From NCBI RefSeq assembly GCF_015354335.1, contig NZ_JADKYR010000002.1, positions 372,001-436,000 of the forward strand: a DNA stretch of 64,000 bases, read 5' to 3'. Under the pieces are notes generated by a model. It was not told the DNA's origin. It was given only the letters and a program-made list of their open reading frames with translations, and ran no database searches. The stretch comes from Methylophilus sp. 13 (GTDB lineage Bacteria > Pseudomonadota > Gammaproteobacteria > Burkholderiales > Methylophilaceae). The position numbers and the translations under genes were made by a program. Positions 1 to 9,752 of this stretch are shown here, in pieces. Positions within the stretch are counted from its first letter, which is position 1; every line of letters begins with the position of its first letter.

Positions 1-50
1 CACTTAAAAACTTGTTATGATGCCGCGCTTAACTTTTCAAGATACTCCTC

Positions 51-821
51 ATGGAATTCGGATACATATTGGCAGGCTTTGTCGTGGGCTTTTTGGTTGG
101 TCTGACGGGCGTTGGCGGCGGCTCATTAATGACGCCGATTTTGTTGCTTATTTATAACATCAAGCCCGCCGTCGCCGTAGGGACAGACCTGCTCTATGCC
201 TCGATCACAAAATCTGTGGGGATTTTTGCGCATGGCAAACTGGGGAATATTGACTGGCGTATCGTCAAACGCTTGGCCATGGGTAGCGTTCCAGCGTCTC
301 TGTTAACCCTGTGGGCCTTGCACAGCATGGATTTACAGTCAGGCGAAGTGGTATCCACAATCAAATTCTGGTTAGGCATTGCCTTGATGGTAACCTCAGC
401 GGCCGTGCTGTTACGTAACAAATTAATCGCCTTAGTCTCCAAAGACGAATGGATTCCAGCCCATTACGTACCTCCGGCCACCGTATTACTCGGGGTGGTA
501 CTGGGCGCACTGGTGACGCTGACCTCGGTCGGTGCAGGCGCGCTTGGGGTAACAGCGCTGATTCTGCTATATCCCAAGGAGAAAATCACCACGATTGTCG
601 GCAGTGATATTGCGCATGCCGTCCCGCTGACGCTGGTGGCCGGTCTCGGCCATGCTTCCCTGGGCACCATAGACTACCAGTTACTCGGCACCTTGCTGAT
701 CGGTTCCATACCGGGCATTTACCTGGGTAGCCATATGAGCTCACGTGTTGCAGAACACTGGGTACGTATTGCCTTGGCTATGATATTGATTTATGTAGGC
801 TTTAAGCTAGTTTTCCATTAA
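51..821 (+). CDS. TauE/SafE family sulfite/organosulfur exporter-like membrane protein
   Basis: A 256-residue very hydrophobic protein with about eight predicted membrane segments. The N-terminal half carries the glycine-rich stretch GLTGVGGGSLMTPIL near residues 18-32, and the second half has a related glycine-rich stretch (LTSVGAGALGVTALIL), which is the internal duplication typical of the TauE/SafE (DUF81) family. Members export sulfite, sulfoacetate or related anions across the inner membrane. It lies 41 bp upstream of the sulfite reductase gene on the same strand, so a role in sulfite or sulfur-compound export is a reasonable inference; the substrate cannot be read from sequence. The ATG start lies close to the window edge, and its promoter may lie partly outside. 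Confidence 0.85.
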   Translation: MEFGYILAGFVVGFLVGLTGVGGGSLMTPILLLIYNIKPAVAVGTDLLYASITKSVGIFAHGKLGNIDWRIVKRLAMGSVPASLLTLWALHSMDLQSGEVVSTIKFWLGIALMVTSAAVLLRNKLIALVSKDEWIPAHYVPPATVLLGVVLGALVTLTSVGAGALGVTALILLYPKEKITTIVGSDIAHAVPLTLVAGLGHASLGTIDYQLLGTLLIGSIPGIYLGSHMSSRVAEHWVRIALAMILIYVGFKLVFH

Positions 822-862
822 AATACTGCCTCTTCGCTTTTTGCGAACAAAGTGACTCAAGC

Positions 863-2527
863 ATGTACAAATACGATCCTATAGACCAACAAATTGTTAA
901 TGAACGTGTCGCCCAGTACCGCGACCAGACCCGCCGCTATTTGGCAGGCGAACTCACGGATGAAGAGTTCCGCCCACTGCGTCTGCAAAACGGCCTGTAT
1001 ATTCAGCGCCATGCACCGATGCTGCGGATTGCCGTACCTTACGGACTCATGTCCAGCAAACAATTACGCAAACTGGCAGACATTGCCAAGCGCTATGACC
1101 GTGGCTATGGTCACTTTAGTACCCGTCAGAACTTGCAGCTCAACTGGCCCAAACTGGAAGACACCCCAGAGATTCTGGCTGAACTGGCGACCGTAGAAAT
1201 GCACGCGATTCAAACCTCAGGCAACTGCATCCGTAATATCACGACCGACCAGTTTGCCGGCATTGCGCCAGATGAAATCATTGATCCGCGCGCCATCGCT
1301 GAAATCATGCGCCAGTGGAGTACCTTTCACCCTGAATTCGCCCTGTTGCCACGTAAGTTCAAGATTGCCGTCTCAGGCACTCAACAAGACCGTGCGATTG
1401 TGCAGGCGCATGACATTGGCCTCGAATTTTACAAAGACGCACAAGGCCAGATGGCGATCAAAGTCTGGGTGGGTGGTGGCTTGGGCCGTACACCGATCCT
1501 GGGCACTGTGATTCGCGAACATCTGGAATGGCAACATGTGTTGTCTTACTGCGAAGCGGTGATCCGTGTCTATAACATTCACGGCCGTCGTGACAACATC
1601 TACAAAGCCCGCATCAAGATTCTGGTGAAGGCGCTGGGCATTGATGAATTCAGACGCCAGGTAGATGAGGAATGGGCCCACCTCAAAGACGGTCCACTCA
1701 CCATCACTCAAGCCGAACTAGACCGCGTGGCGCATTACTTTGAGCCCATGCCATACAAAACATTACCAGCGCATGATGCCTCTTTTGATGCTGCCGTAGC
1801 CAGCAATCCGGCATTTGCTGCCTGGGTCAAACGTTGTGTCCACGCACACCGTGTTGCAGGCTATCGCGCGGTGACCTTGTCACTGAAACCACACGGCAAA
1901 GCGCCTGGGGATATCACCAGCGAGCAAATGCACGTGGTGGCTGACTTGGCCGATGCCTACAGTTTTGGCGAGCTGCGCTCCTCTCACGAGCAAAACCTGA
2001 TCCTGGCCGACGTGCAATTGTCCGACCTATTTGCCGTGTGGGAAAAAGCCCGCGCAGCCGGTCTGGCCACGCCTAACATCGGCTTGCTGACGGATATTAT
2101 CTGCTGCCCTGGCGGTGACTTCTGCAGCCTGGCCAATGCCAAATCGATTCCGATTGCCGAAGCCATTCAGATGCAGTTCGACAATCTGGACTACCTGTAT
2201 GAAATCGGTGACCTTGAGCTCAATATCTCTGGTTGCATGAATGCCTGTGGCCATCACCATGTCGGCCATATCGGCATTCTGGGTGTGGATAAGGATGGTT
2301 CGGAGTGGTACCAGGTCACCATTGGTGGCAAGCAAGGCAATGATGCCAGCATAGGTACCGTGATCGGCCCTTCATTCTCGGCAGAAGAAATGCCAGGCGT
2401 AGTCAAGCGCCTGATTGAGGTCTATGTGCGTGAGCGTAGCGACGAGGAGCGTTTTATCGACACGGTACGTCGTTTGGGCGTAGCGCCGTTCAAGGCCCAC
2501 GTCTACGCTGAGAAGGAGTCTGCATAA
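863..2527 (+). CDS. cysI: Sulfite reductase (nitrite/sulfite reductase family) hemoprotein subunit
   Basis: A 554-residue siroheme/[4Fe-4S] reductase that reduces sulfite to sulfide with six electrons in assimilatory sulfate reduction. Two ferredoxin-like half domains and two siroheme domains are evident. The cluster/siroheme cysteines are C415 and C421 (CPGGDFC) and C458 and C462 (SGCMNAC), the C-x5-C...C-x3-C arrangement of the family. It is about the usual length for CysI. No cysJ flavoprotein is adjacent; instead a DUF934 protein follows with the stop and start codons sharing a base (TAATG), as is usual in betaproteobacteria. The electron donor is therefore not shown here. Nitrite reductase is the alternative for this family, but the cysHDN neighbours favour sulfite. 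Confidence 0.93.
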   Translation: MYKYDPIDQQIVNERVAQYRDQTRRYLAGELTDEEFRPLRLQNGLYIQRHAPMLRIAVPYGLMSSKQLRKLADIAKRYDRGYGHFSTRQNLQLNWPKLEDTPEILAELATVEMHAIQTSGNCIRNITTDQFAGIAPDEIIDPRAIAEIMRQWSTFHPEFALLPRKFKIAVSGTQQDRAIVQAHDIGLEFYKDAQGQMAIKVWVGGGLGRTPILGTVIREHLEWQHVLSYCEAVIRVYNIHGRRDNIYKARIKILVKALGIDEFRRQVDEEWAHLKDGPLTITQAELDRVAHYFEPMPYKTLPAHDASFDAAVASNPAFAAWVKRCVHAHRVAGYRAVTLSLKPHGKAPGDITSEQMHVVADLADAYSFGELRSSHEQNLILADVQLSDLFAVWEKARAAGLATPNIGLLTDIICCPGGDFCSLANAKSIPIAEAIQMQFDNLDYLYEIGDLELNISGCMNACGHHHVGHIGILGVDKDGSEWYQVTIGGKQGNDASIGTVIGPSFSAEEMPGVVKRLIEVYVRERSDEERFIDTVRRLGVAPFKAHVYAEKESA

Positions 2528-3144
2528 TGAGTCAATTAATTCAACTGGGCAGCAACGGCCAGGCCAGCATTGTGGCAGATACCTGGACCCGCGTGGTCCC
2601 ACCGGCCCCGGCTGAAGAGTCTGTCCGCAAGCAGGCTGGGAAAGTCGTGCTGTTCAAACTGACTGGCGAGCAAACCTATAGTCCAGAACAAATTGCGAAT
2701 ACGCAGATTCCAGCCACGGGCAAAATTCTGGTGCCGCTCGCTGTCTGGCAGGCCCGCAAGGCAGAGTTGCAAGCGCGCCTGGCGGCTGGCGAGCTCGGCA
2801 TTGTGCTGGCCACCAACGAAACAGCCGAGACACTGCAAGCCGAATTTGCAGATTTGAATACCTTGCCAATCATTGCGATTTATGTGGAACGCTTTGCCGA
2901 TGGCCGCATTTTCACCTTGGGCAACTGGCTACGCACGCGTTACGGGTTTAAAAACGAATTGCGCGCGATTGGCGATGTATTGCGTGATCAATTGTTCTTT
3001 CACAAGCGCGCAGGCTTCACCAGCTTTTTAATTCGTGCTGACCGCTCGGCCGAAGATGCACTGGCCAGCCTGAATGACTTCAGCCAGCCCTATCAGGGCG
3101 CGGTAGGTGATGTGCCAGTGTGGAGAAGGATACAGCGCGCATGA
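2527..3144 (+). CDS. DUF934 family protein, sulfite reductase-associated
   Basis: A 205-residue soluble protein of the DUF934 family, which is found next to cysI in many proteobacteria that lack a cysJ-type flavoprotein. The C-terminal part, with a GNWLRTRYGFKNELRAIGDV-type stretch around residues 136-156, is the conserved core. The start codon overlaps the cysI stop by one base and its stop overlaps the cysH start (ATGA), so the three genes should be translationally coupled. The family has been proposed to assist sulfite reductase. No catalytic residues or cofactor motifs are visible, so the biochemical role stays open. Confidence 0.85.
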   Translation: MSQLIQLGSNGQASIVADTWTRVVPPAPAEESVRKQAGKVVLFKLTGEQTYSPEQIANTQIPATGKILVPLAVWQARKAELQARLAAGELGIVLATNETAETLQAEFADLNTLPIIAIYVERFADGRIFTLGNWLRTRYGFKNELRAIGDVLRDQLFFHKRAGFTSFLIRADRSAEDALASLNDFSQPYQGAVGDVPVWRRIQRA

Positions 3145-3899
3145 GTTTCGGCGTCAGCATGCTCAAACCGGCAGCCAGCAATCCTGCGACACGCCCTGAG
3201 CTGACAGAAGCCCTGGTTGCTTCTGTCCAGGCCAAGCGCGTCCAAGTAGTAGCCCTGCTTCAGTCTGCTGCGGCAGAGTTTCCGGCCATCACTTTTGCCA
3301 ATAGTTATGGCGCTGAAGATATGGTGTTGACTGACCTGATCGCCAAAGAGGCCCTGCCCATCGAGATTTTTTCACTGGACACGGGTCGACTGCCCGCAGA
3401 AACCTACACCCTGATGGGGGAAGTTGAGCACACCTACGCCACCAAACCGGTGGTGTTTTTCCCCAAGCATGAAGCCGTAGAGCAGTATGTGCGTAGCCAG
3501 GGCATCAATGCCTTCTATGACAGCATAGAACTGCGTAAGGCCTGCTGCCATATGCGCAAAGTGGAGCCGCTGCAACGTGCACTGGCTGGCAAACAAGCCT
3601 GGATCACCGGCATGCGTGCTGAACAAGCCACCACCCGCAGCAATTTGCCTGTCCGTGAATTTGACGCAGGCAACAAACTGGAAAAATTCAACCCGCTTAG
3701 TGACTGGACAGAAAAAGAAGTCTGGGCCTATATCCGGTTGCATGAAGTGCCTTACAACGCCCTGCATGACCAGTTTTACCCCAGCATTGGCTGTGCACCT
3801 TGTACGCGTGCCGTCGCCATGGGTGAAGATATCCGTGCCGGTCGCTGGTGGTGGGAAGATCCGACCAGCAAAGAGTGCGGTTTGCACGTAAAGAAATAG
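3141..3899 (+). CDS. cysH: Assimilatory adenylyl-sulfate (APS) reductase
   Basis: A 252-residue thioredoxin/glutathione-dependent reductase that converts activated sulfate to sulfite. The paired cysteines C135-C136 (ACCHMRK) and C218/C221 (GCAPC) form the [4Fe-4S] binding set found in APS reductases and absent from PAPS reductases such as that of E. coli; C246 in the C-terminal ECGLH is the catalytic cysteine. No cysC (APS kinase) is seen, which agrees with APS as substrate. The chosen ATG at 3141 overlaps the stop of the DUF934 gene and has GGAGAAGGA 10-12 bases upstream; the GTG at 3120 lies upstream of that ribosome site and is less likely. Confidence 0.92.
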   Translation: MSFGVSMLKPAASNPATRPELTEALVASVQAKRVQVVALLQSAAAEFPAITFANSYGAEDMVLTDLIAKEALPIEIFSLDTGRLPAETYTLMGEVEHTYATKPVVFFPKHEAVEQYVRSQGINAFYDSIELRKACCHMRKVEPLQRALAGKQAWITGMRAEQATTRSNLPVREFDAGNKLEKFNPLSDWTEKEVWAYIRLHEVPYNALHDQFYPSIGCAPCTRAVAMGEDIRAGRWWWEDPTSKECGLHVKK

Positions 3900-3983
3900 T
3901 TAACTGCCGGTAAAACGTTAAAGCAGTAATGAGCGTGTATCTACGTTGATCGGCGGTAAAAATTTGATTGGTAATAAATTAAG

Positions 3984-4913
3984 ATGACAACGAAACAACC
4001 TTTATCACATCTCGACTGGCTCGAAGCTGAAGCCATTCATATCCTGCGTGAAGTGGCTGGTCAGTGCGCCAACCCTGTGTTGCTGTTCTCCGGTGGCAAG
4101 GATTCGTTGTGCATTTTGCGTCTGGCAGAAAAAGCCTTCCGCCCAGGTCGCTTCCCTTTCCCGCTCATGCATATCGACACCGGTCACAACTATCAGGAAG
4201 TGGTCAATTTCCGTGACCAGCGCGCTGCCGAGCTAGGCGAGCGCCTGATTGTGCGTTCAGTGGAAGACTCCATGAAGCGTGGCACTGTGGTGCTGAAAAC
4301 GCCGGATGAGCCACGCAACAAACATCAGTCGGTGACCCTGCTGGAAGCCATTGAAGAGTTCGGTTTTGACTGCTGCATCGGCGGCGCCCGCCGTGATGAA
4401 GAAAAAGCGCGCGCCAAGGAACGGATCATGAGCTTCCGTGACGAGTTTGGCCAATGGGATCCGAAAAACCAGCGCCCGGAATTATGGAACCTGTACAACG
4501 CCCGTGTGCACAAAGGGGAAAACATCCGCGCCTTCCCGATCTCAAACTGGACGGAAATGGATGTCTGGCAATATATTGAGCGTGAAAAACTGGAGCTGCC
4601 TAGCATCTACTTTGCCCACCAGCGCGATGTGGTGATGCGTCATGGTGCGATTTTCCCGGTCAACGTGCCGCTGACTTCTGGCGAATTGATCAACCAGCCC
4701 AAGGCCGGTGAAGAAGTCATCAACATGCAGGTACGTTTCCGTACCGTCGGTGACGTCACCTGTACAGCGCCCGTCATTTCTGATGCCGATGATGTGAGCA
4801 AAATCGTGGTAGAAACCGCCACCACCACCATTACCGAGCGTGGCGCAACGCGTCTGGACGATCAAACTTCCGAGGCTTCGATGGAGCAGCGTAAGAAAGA
4901 AGGTTATTTCTAA
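3984..4913 (+). CDS. cysD: Sulfate adenylyltransferase subunit 2 (ATP sulfurylase small subunit)
   Basis: A 309-residue ATP-pyrophosphatase (PP-loop) fold protein. SGGKDS near residue 36 is the PP-motif that binds ATP, followed by the family signatures HIDTGHNY and GGARRDEEKARAKER. With CysN it makes adenylyl-sulfate from ATP and sulfate. The C terminus, with a TSEASMEQRKKEGYF-type ending, is standard for CysD. It is separated from cysH by 84 bp, within which no terminator is seen, and followed 1 bp later by cysN, so CysD and CysN are co-translated as a complex. Confidence 0.95.
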   Translation: MTTKQPLSHLDWLEAEAIHILREVAGQCANPVLLFSGGKDSLCILRLAEKAFRPGRFPFPLMHIDTGHNYQEVVNFRDQRAAELGERLIVRSVEDSMKRGTVVLKTPDEPRNKHQSVTLLEAIEEFGFDCCIGGARRDEEKARAKERIMSFRDEFGQWDPKNQRPELWNLYNARVHKGENIRAFPISNWTEMDVWQYIEREKLELPSIYFAHQRDVVMRHGAIFPVNVPLTSGELINQPKAGEEVINMQVRFRTVGDVTCTAPVISDADDVSKIVVETATTTITERGATRLDDQTSEASMEQRKKEGYF

Positions 4914-4914
4914 T

Positions 4915-6189
4915 ATGACAACACAACACAACGACTCTTTGCTGCGCTTCATGACCTGCGGCAGCGTGGATGATGGCAAAAGCACGCTGATTGGCCGCTT
5001 GCTGTATGACACTAAAACCATCCTGGCAGATACGCTCAACAACATTGAACGTACTTCGAAAAAACGCGGTATGGAAGCCGTGGATCTCTCCTTGCTGACC
5101 GATGGTTTGCAAGCCGAGCGTGAACAAGGCATTACCATTGATGTGGCTTACCGCTATTTCAGCACCGGCACCCGCAAATACATCATCGCCGATGCCCCTG
5201 GTCACGAACAGTACACCCGCAACATGGTGACCGCCGCATCAACGGCTAATCTGGCCATTATCCTGATCGATGCGCGTAAAGGCGTACTGACCCAAACCCG
5301 CCGCCACAGTTATCTGGCGCATCTGGTCGGCATTCCCCATATTGTCGTGGCAGTGAACAAGATGGATCTGGTCAATTATGACCAAGCCGTCTTTGACAAA
5401 ATCAAGGCGGATTACACGGCATTCGCCACCGAGATCGGTCTGGCGCAAGCGCGTGACATCAAATTCATTCCCATGTCTGCACTCAATGGTGACATGCTGG
5501 TAGACCGTCTGGAGAATCTGAACTGGTACCAGGGCGAAACCTTGCTGGAGCTGCTGGAAGCGGCCCCGGCTTCAAATAGTGAGGCATCAGAAGCCTTCCG
5601 CTTCCCGGTACAGTTTGTCTGCCGCCCACATGACTCAGCCAATCCCGACCTGCATGATTTCCGTGGCTTTATGGGGCGCGTTGAGTCCGGCGAAATCGCC
5701 GTCGGTGATGCGGTCACAGTATTGCCGAACGGTTACCAGTCTAAAGTCAAGGCGATTCAACTGGGTGCCGAGCAACTGCAACGTGCGCAAACGGAGCAAA
5801 GCGTAACCCTGCTGCTTGAAGATGAGATTGATACCTCACGTGGCGATATGATCGTGAAAACCAGTCAAGCGCCTGAAGCCGTCAAACACATTGAAGCACA
5901 TGTCTGCTGGCTGTCAGAAACCCCATTGTCGCCGGCACGGACTTACATAGTGCGTCACACCACACGCGAATCCAAAGCGAAAATCGGCAGCATTCAATAC
6001 AAGGTGGACGTCAACACGCTGGAACAACAGGCGACTACTGACCTCAAAATGAATGATATCGCCCGCGTAAGCTTTAAGCTGGCGCAGCCGCTGATGGTAG
6101 ACAGCTATGATAAAAACCGTGCCACCGGCGCGTTTATCGTCATTGACGAGAGCACCAACAACACGGTTGGCGCAGGCATGATTGTCTAA
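4915..6189 (+). CDS. cysN: Sulfate adenylyltransferase subunit 1 (GTPase subunit of ATP sulfurylase)
   Basis: A 424-residue EF-Tu-like GTPase whose GTP hydrolysis drives APS formation by CysD. G-box motifs are clear: GSVDDGKS (P-loop), DAPGHEQY (G3) and NKMDL (G4), followed by beta-barrel domains. The start at 4915 lies just after the cysD stop; an in-frame extension to 4840 runs inside cysD and is not needed. The protein ends about where stand-alone CysN proteins end, with no C-terminal CysC (APS kinase) fusion, consistent with the APS-type CysH upstream. Membership of the cys cluster is firm from order and spacing. Confidence 0.94.
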   Translation: MTTQHNDSLLRFMTCGSVDDGKSTLIGRLLYDTKTILADTLNNIERTSKKRGMEAVDLSLLTDGLQAEREQGITIDVAYRYFSTGTRKYIIADAPGHEQYTRNMVTAASTANLAIILIDARKGVLTQTRRHSYLAHLVGIPHIVVAVNKMDLVNYDQAVFDKIKADYTAFATEIGLAQARDIKFIPMSALNGDMLVDRLENLNWYQGETLLELLEAAPASNSEASEAFRFPVQFVCRPHDSANPDLHDFRGFMGRVESGEIAVGDAVTVLPNGYQSKVKAIQLGAEQLQRAQTEQSVTLLLEDEIDTSRGDMIVKTSQAPEAVKHIEAHVCWLSETPLSPARTYIVRHTTRESKAKIGSIQYKVDVNTLEQQATTDLKMNDIARVSFKLAQPLMVDSYDKNRATGAFIVIDESTNNTVGAGMIV

Positions 6190-6290
6190 ACCAGCGCAAG
6201 CGGATGTCACACCAAGCCATCCATCGTCAATTTGGCTAAATTGCAATAAAATATCGTTTTGGCCCTAAAAGCCCACAAAGGATTTAAAAC

Positions 6291-6614
6291 ATGACTTATG
6301 TAGTAACCGAAAATTGTATTCAGTGCAAATATACCGACTGCGTAGATGTGTGCCCGGTAGACTGTTTTGTTGAAGGCCCTAACTTTCTGGCAATCAACCC
6401 GGATGAGTGCATTGACTGCACGCTGTGTGTGGCCGAATGCCCGGCAGAAGCCATTTTCTCTGAAGATGATGTGCCAGCCAACCAGCAGCACTTTATCGAA
6501 CTCAATGCCCGTCTTGCAAAAGTCTGGCCGACCATTACCGCACGCAAAGAACCCTTGCCGAATGCCGATGAAATGAATGGCAAATCCGGCAAGACTGAAC
6601 TGCTGGTCGAATAA
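6291..6614 (+). CDS. fdxA: 7Fe ferredoxin (FdxA type, [3Fe-4S][4Fe-4S])
   Basis: A 107-residue small electron carrier. The N-terminal [18 protein letters not shown] has the modified cysteine spacing of seven-iron ferredoxins, and a second cluster motif [12 protein letters not shown] follows at about residues 40-51; the acidic C-terminal tail is typical of FdxA. It lies 101 bp after cysN on the same strand and is followed by a strong terminator. It may be a donor to the ferredoxin-type sulfite reductase upstream, but FdxA is a general carrier and the link is only positional. Confidence 0.93.
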   Translation: MTYVVTENCIQCKYTDCVDVCPVDCFVEGPNFLAINPDECIDCTLCVAECPAEAIFSEDDVPANQQHFIELNARLAKVWPTITARKEPLPNADEMNGKSGKTELLVE

Positions 6615-6636
6615 GTTTTTCTGGCCTTGAGGTCAC

Positions 6637-6670
6637 AAAAAAGCCGCTTTTTAAAAAGCGGCTTTTTTAT
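6637..6670. terminator. Bidirectional rho-independent terminator between fdxA and rnhB
   Basis: A near-perfect palindrome (AAAAAAGCCGC arm, GCGGCTTTTTT arm) with T-runs on both strands. It lies between the convergent genes fdxA and rnhB and should stop both transcripts. Confidence 0.9.
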
Positions 6671-6690
6671 TGCGACTGGCATCCAAGTGC

Positions 6691-7281
6691 TTAACTGTCC
6701 ATGGCTATGAGCAGTTTTTTAACTGGTGCATAACTGCGCCTGTGGTCAGGCGTGACGCCATGTAAGGCCAGTCGCTCAAGATGCAACGCGGTGGGATAGC
6801 CTTTATGCTGGGCAAAGCCATACTCTGGATATTGCGCGTCTAATTCCAGCAATGAAGCATCTCTAGCCGTCTTGGCCAAAATAGAGGCTGCCGAAATTTC
6901 AGCCACTTTGCTATCGCCTTTGACAATGGCCTCACAAGGGATCTGGAATGCAGGTTTACGATTGCCGTCCACCTGGATCAGTGTGGCCTGTACATCAAAC
7001 TGGTCGCACATGGCCTGGTAAGCACGCTGCATGGCGAGCAGGCTGGCCTGCAAGATATTGATCCGATCAATATCTTGCGCACTGACGCTGGCAATGCCCC
7101 AGGCCAAAGCCTGTTGTTTGATGGTGATCGCCAGTGCATCACGCTTGGCTTCAGATAACTTTTTCGAGTCTGCCAGGCCTGCGATAGGTCTGGACGGATC
7201 CAGAATGACTGCGGCGGCATACACTGCGCCAGCCAAAGGCCCCCTACCTGCTTCATCAATACCACACAGGATATGCATCAC
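6691..7281 (-). CDS. rnhB: Ribonuclease HII
   Basis: A 196-residue endonuclease that nicks RNA in RNA-DNA hybrids and starts removal of misincorporated ribonucleotides. The N-terminal [12 protein letters not shown] carries the catalytic Asp-Glu pair, and ADSKKLSE follows around residue 37. Length matches the family. It is the last gene of the long minus-strand lipid A/outer-membrane run, starting 2 bp after the lpxB stop, and is followed by the bidirectional terminator. lpxB-rnhB is a common pairing in proteobacteria. Confidence 0.96.
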   Translation of the reverse strand: MMHILCGIDEAGRGPLAGAVYAAAVILDPSRPIAGLADSKKLSEAKRDALAITIKQQALAWGIASVSAQDIDRINILQASLLAMQRAYQAMCDQFDVQATLIQVDGNRKPAFQIPCEAIVKGDSKVAEISAASILAKTARDASLLELDAQYPEYGFAQHKGYPTALHLERLALHGVTPDHRRSYAPVKKLLIAMDS

Positions 7282-7283
7282 AG

Positions 7284-8447
7284 TTAAGCCTGTAGAAATT
7301 GTCTGATCACAGCCGCCGCTTTTTGCGCGCTGTTTTGCTTGAGCTGCGCGTGAATATGGCGATACTTTTCTTGTAGCGCACTCAAGCCAACTTTATCAGC
7401 CAGCAGATTGTAGAGTGTTTGCGCAATGCGCTCCGGAGTCGCGTCATCCTGTAACAATTCAGGCACAATAAACTCACCAGCCAGGATGTTAGGCAAGCCA
7501 ACATAAGGCTGCAGACGCATACGTTTAAGCAATTGCCAGCTCATATTAGACATCTTGTAGGTAATGACCATCGGCTTCTTGAGCAACGCGGCTTCCAAGG
7601 TTGCTGTGCCTGAGGCGACCAGCACCGCATCTGCGGCTGTCATCGCATCATGTGCGTGGCCGAACATGATTTGCAGGTCTATGCTGGTCTCAGGTTTTTG
7701 CGTTAATAACTGGTGCCAGGCACTGGTAAAAATATCACGGGTTTCTCGCGTCACCAATGGCACCAGAAACTGCGCTTGCTGGCCGTTTTCACGCATCAGG
7801 CGATCAAATACAATCGCTGTTTCCAGAACAAGTTCTGCATGAAACGTCACCTCTGACTGGCGGCTACCAGGCAGCATCGCAATCACCACTGTGTCTTTTT
7901 TGAGTTTGAGTTTCTCGCGGGCTTGCTCAACAGGCGGCTCCATCGGTAGCGCATCCGCCAGAGGATGGCCGATATAGGTGACAGGCACGCCGACCTGCTG
8001 GTAAAGCGCAGGTTCAAACGGAAACAAGGCCAGCATATGTGAAACCGCCCGCTTGATTTTGTGAATCCGGTTTTTACGCCACGCCCAGATAGAGGGGCTG
8101 ACATAATGCACAGTCGCGATGCCCTTGGCTTTGAGCTTACGCTCCAGCCAAAAGTTAAAGTCTGGGGCATCAATACCGATGAATACATCGGGCTTTTCAG
8201 TGAGAATCTGCTTGTACAACTGGCGGCGTAACTTGAGCAGGCCCCATAGATGCTTGAGCACTTCAAGATAGCCACGTACCGATAAACGTTCGATCGGGAA
8301 TAAGGATTTGGCACCCAGGCTCATCATTTTAGGACCCGCAATGCCAAAAATCTCGACGTCAGGTTGCGCTGCTTTCAGCTCCTGAATCAAGTGATAGCCC
8401 AGCAAGTCTCCGGAGGCCTCTCCCGCCACCATTGCAATCTTAGCCAT
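7284..8447 (-). CDS. lpxB: Lipid-A-disaccharide synthase
   Basis: A 387-residue GT19 glycosyltransferase that joins UDP-2,3-diacylglucosamine and lipid X to make the lipid A disaccharide at the inner membrane. The N-terminal [11 protein letters not shown] and the central [12 protein letters not shown] and LPGSRQSEV motifs are family hallmarks. It lies between lpxA (12 bp upstream) and rnhB. LpxH, which makes lipid X, is not in the window. Confidence 0.96.
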   Translation of the reverse strand: MAKIAMVAGEASGDLLGYHLIQELKAAQPDVEIFGIAGPKMMSLGAKSLFPIERLSVRGYLEVLKHLWGLLKLRRQLYKQILTEKPDVFIGIDAPDFNFWLERKLKAKGIATVHYVSPSIWAWRKNRIHKIKRAVSHMLALFPFEPALYQQVGVPVTYIGHPLADALPMEPPVEQAREKLKLKKDTVVIAMLPGSRQSEVTFHAELVLETAIVFDRLMRENGQQAQFLVPLVTRETRDIFTSAWHQLLTQKPETSIDLQIMFGHAHDAMTAADAVLVASGTATLEAALLKKPMVITYKMSNMSWQLLKRMRLQPYVGLPNILAGEFIVPELLQDDATPERIAQTLYNLLADKVGLSALQEKYRHIHAQLKQNSAQKAAAVIRQFLQA

Positions 8448-8459
8448 AATGTGTGTGAA

Positions 8460-9239
8460 TTAACGGACAATGCCGCGCGTGGTCTGCGCGAGAAAACGGG
8501 TCATCAAGCCAATTTCCGGGCAGGATGTTTCCATGTCAGCCAAGGCCGCTTTTGCTTCTTCTAACGACAAGCCTTGGCGATAAAGCACTTTATAGGCGCG
8601 CTTGATTTGCTGTATGGTCTCAGCACTAAAGCCTCTACGCTTGAGGCCCTCGGCATTAATCCCATGCGGCTGCGCGTCATAACCCGCAGCCGTCACATAG
8701 GGCGGAATATCCTTGAACACCACAGACCCAACCGCAGTAATAATATGCTCACCGATCTGGCAATATTGGTGGATTAAGGTAAAGCCGCCAAGAATGGCAT
8801 GATCATAAATAGTGACATGCCCTGCCAGCGAGGAGTTATTCGCCATGATGGTATGGTTGCCAACGATGCAATCATGGGCGATATGCACATAGGCCATAAT
8901 CCAGTTATGGCTGCCGATTTTGGTCGTGCCTTTGTCCTGAACCGTGCCACGATTAAAGGTACAAAACTCACGGATGACATTGTGATCACCGATTTCAAGC
9001 AGCGTAGGCTCATCCTTGAATTTTTTGTCTTGTGGCTTTGCCCCTAGCGATGAGAATTGAAAAATCTCGTTATGCTTACCAATGGTGGTGGGGCCTTCAA
9101 TCACCACATGTGAGGCGATTTTGGTACCCGCATCAATACGGACACCCGCACCTATGGTGCTATACGCGCCCACTTCGACCGAGCTATCCAGCTCGGCTTT
9201 GGGATCAATAATTGCGGTAGGATGAATCAAACTTTGCAT
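8460..9239 (-). CDS. lpxA: Acyl-ACP--UDP-N-acetylglucosamine O-acyltransferase
   Basis: A 259-residue left-handed parallel beta-helix protein that catalyses the first step of lipid A synthesis. Hexapeptide repeats (for example IHPTAIIDP, VEVGAYSTIG, VIEGPTTIG) run through residues 5-190, and the catalytic His lies in the IAHDCIVGNHTIMAN region. The helical C-terminal domain is complete. It sits 40 bp downstream of fabZ, the standard lpxD-fabZ-lpxA-lpxB order. Confidence 0.97.
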   Translation of the reverse strand: MQSLIHPTAIIDPKAELDSSVEVGAYSTIGAGVRIDAGTKIASHVVIEGPTTIGKHNEIFQFSSLGAKPQDKKFKDEPTLLEIGDHNVIREFCTFNRGTVQDKGTTKIGSHNWIMAYVHIAHDCIVGNHTIMANNSSLAGHVTIYDHAILGGFTLIHQYCQIGEHIITAVGSVVFKDIPPYVTAAGYDAQPHGINAEGLKRRGFSAETIQQIKRAYKVLYRQGLSLEEAKAALADMETSCPEIGLMTRFLAQTTRGIVR

Positions 9240-9279
9240 GTTTCGCCTGCTACGCCCTCATGAGCGCAGTATCATATCG

Positions 9280-9744
9280 TTATTTTTCAATGGCTTTCAG
9301 GATACACATCATGTTGGCCTCGGCCACCACTTCGTCTCCTACTTTGGCCACGGCGACATATTTCCAGATACCCTTCAGGATACGGTCAATTTTGACATTG
9401 AGCACGATCTGATCACCTGGGGACACCGGCTTTTTAAAGCGCACATTGTCTATGCCAGCAAAATAATATACGGAGTCATTGGTCGGCTTGGTACCCATCG
9501 TTTTAAAAGACAGGATGGCTGCCGCCTGCGCCATGGCCTCAACAATCAAGACGCCAGGCATCACAGGGTGGTATGGAAAATGACCTGGAAAATAAGGCTC
9601 GTTGACCGAAACGTTTTTGACGGCGGTGATCTCTTTACCCAACTCCATAGACAGTACGCGGTCAACCAGCACAAACGGATAACGGTGCGGTAAATGTTCT
9701 AGTATCTCATGAATATCCATGCTATTCATTGGGTTCTCAGCCAT
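9280..9744 (-). CDS. fabZ: 3-hydroxyacyl-ACP dehydratase FabZ
   Basis: A 154-residue hotdog-fold dehydratase of type II fatty acid synthesis. [11 protein letters not shown] and the active-site stretch [20 protein letters not shown] (His and Glu) are conserved. I place the start at the ATG at 9744, preceded by a GAGAGA ribosome site; a TTG four codons upstream is possible but overlaps the end of lpxD, and ATGs five and eight codons further in are alternatives. It lies in the lpxD-fabZ-lpxA cluster, where it competes with LpxA for hydroxyacyl-ACP. Confidence 0.95.
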   Translation of the reverse strand: MAENPMNSMDIHEILEHLPHRYPFVLVDRVLSMELGKEITAVKNVSVNEPYFPGHFPYHPVMPGVLIVEAMAQAAAILSFKTMGTKPTNDSVYYFAGIDNVRFKKPVSPGDQIVLNVKIDRILKGIWKYVAVAKVGDEVVAEANMMCILKAIEK

Positions 9745-9752
9745 AGTCTCTC

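Noticed and set aside
3120-3140. Upstream GTG start for cysH
   Set aside because: It lies before the GGAGAAGGA ribosome site; the ATG at 3141 overlaps the previous stop and is properly spaced.
4542-5205. Minus-strand open frames across cysD-cysN
   Set aside because: Shadow frames of two conserved genes; no family resemblance.
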